From Natrialbaceae archaeon Tc-Br11_E2g1 (lineage in GTDB: Archaea > Halobacteriota > Halobacteria > Halobacteriales > Natrialbaceae), in contig LKNC01000056.1 of assembly GCA_001564255.1 (NCBI GenBank), positions 1 through 12,724 on the forward strand: 12,724 nucleotides of DNA. Reading direction: 5' to 3'. The translations under genes were made by a program, and so were the position numbers. This document shows positions 12,377 to 12,724 of this stretch, piece after piece (the stretch's first letter is position 1; each line of letters starts with the position of its first letter). The notes under the pieces were generated by a model. The model was given only the letters and a program-made list of their open reading frames with translations, did no database searches and was not told the DNA's origin.

Positions 12377-12724
12377 ATGAAAGCATACCCATCACTCCCG
12401 CGCGTCGAGAACGCACCTGACCGACTCTTCGAATCAGGCCACCTGTGGCTCCTCGAGAAAGTCGACGGGGCCAACTTCCGCTTCCAGCTCCAGGAGTCGG
12501 GACTGATTCGCTTCGGCGATCGAAACCGCGTCTACGACGATCCCGACGACGTACCGGAGCCGTACCAGCATGCCGTCCGCCACGTCCGGGAGAACCTCGA
12601 GCGCGACACAGTCCGCAGCGCCGTCGACGACGTAGAAGACGTCGTCTTCTTCGGCGAGGCCATGCACCATCACACAATCGAGTACGACTGGGAGCGCACG
12701 CCGTCGTTTCTGGGCTTCGACGTC
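12377..12724 (+). CDS. RNA-ligase-family protein (nucleotidyltransferase), 3' end beyond window
   Basis: The first 116 residues are present and run off the right edge. Motif I of covalent nucleotidyltransferases is clear: E-K-V-D-G-A-N (27-33), with K28 the lysine that takes AMP. Downstream are R-F-G-D-R-N-R-V (45-52), F-F-G-E-A-M (91-96, motif III-like with an acid after the aromatic pair) and F-L-G-F-D-V at the edge (111-116, motif IIIa-like). The layout fits the RNA_ligase family (PF09414), which seals or repairs RNA ends by way of an enzyme-AMP intermediate, rather than DNA ligase, whose N-terminal DNA-binding domain is missing. Start: the ATG at 12377 is the first in frame before the fold. 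The zinc-finger gene ends 87 bases upstream. No clear TATA element is seen; a palindrome lies at 12335-12347. The later motifs, including the final lysines, cannot be checked. Confidence 0.88.
   Translation, partial: MKAYPSLPRVENAPDRLFESGHLWLLEKVDGANFRFQLQESGLIRFGDRNRVYDDPDDVPEPYQHAVRHVRENLERDTVRSAVDDVEDVVFFGEAMHHHTIEYDWERTPSFLGFDV

Noticed and set aside
1..12724. Mobile element, CRISPR array or toxin-antitoxin module
   Set aside because: I found no transposase or integrase motifs, no regularly spaced direct repeats, no terminal inverted repeats bounding the cluster, and no small two-gene toxin-antitoxin pair.

Overview
The window reads as chromosomal DNA of a halophilic archaeon (class Halobacteria). 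It is very G+C-rich. The proteins are strongly acidic (Asp/Glu-rich). Most genes have an A/T-rich TATA-like element about 25-35 bases before the start codon and no Shine-Dalgarno sequence. CTCGAG is very frequent and CTAG almost absent. I cannot assign a genus with confidence.

Layout, left to right. (1) Bases 1-1642, housekeeping: a J-domain co-chaperone gene cut by the left edge (minus), divergent from menB for menaquinone synthesis (plus), which converges on a 68-residue zinc-ribbon gene (minus). (2) Bases 1739-2353: a METTL5-type predicted RNA N6-adenine methyltransferase (plus), divergent from the zinc ribbon. (3) Bases 2357-11042: a putative surface-glycan or exopolymer cluster. On the minus strand, in order of transcription, lie an ATP-grasp ligase, an alpha/alpha-toroid protein (ATGA overlap with the ligase), a DUF1616 membrane protein and a 601-residue polytopic membrane protein that could be a GT-C-type glycosyltransferase. 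On the plus strand lie a FemAB/GNAT-type transferase and an alkaline-phosphatase-superfamily hydrolase. The two arms diverge from a 448-base intergenic region with A/T-rich promoter-like sequence and dyad symmetries. (4) Bases 11312-12724: a protein with an N-terminal C2HC zinc finger and an unassigned helical remainder, followed by an RNA-ligase-family protein cut by the right edge.

How the parts may work together (inference): an ATP-grasp ligase makes amide, ester or thioester bonds to carboxylates, and FemAB-fold enzymes transfer amino-acid or acyl groups. Finding both beside a toroid carbohydrate-active fold, a phospho/sulfo-hydrolase and two membrane proteins with outside-facing domains suggests a pathway that builds, modifies with amide- or acyl-linked groups, and exports a surface or extracellular glycan. 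No canonical GT-A/GT-B transferase, Wzx/Wzy, ABC exporter or AglB is in the window, so the cluster is either part of a larger locus or a modification module. I found no rRNA, tRNA, insertion sequence, integrase or CRISPR array.
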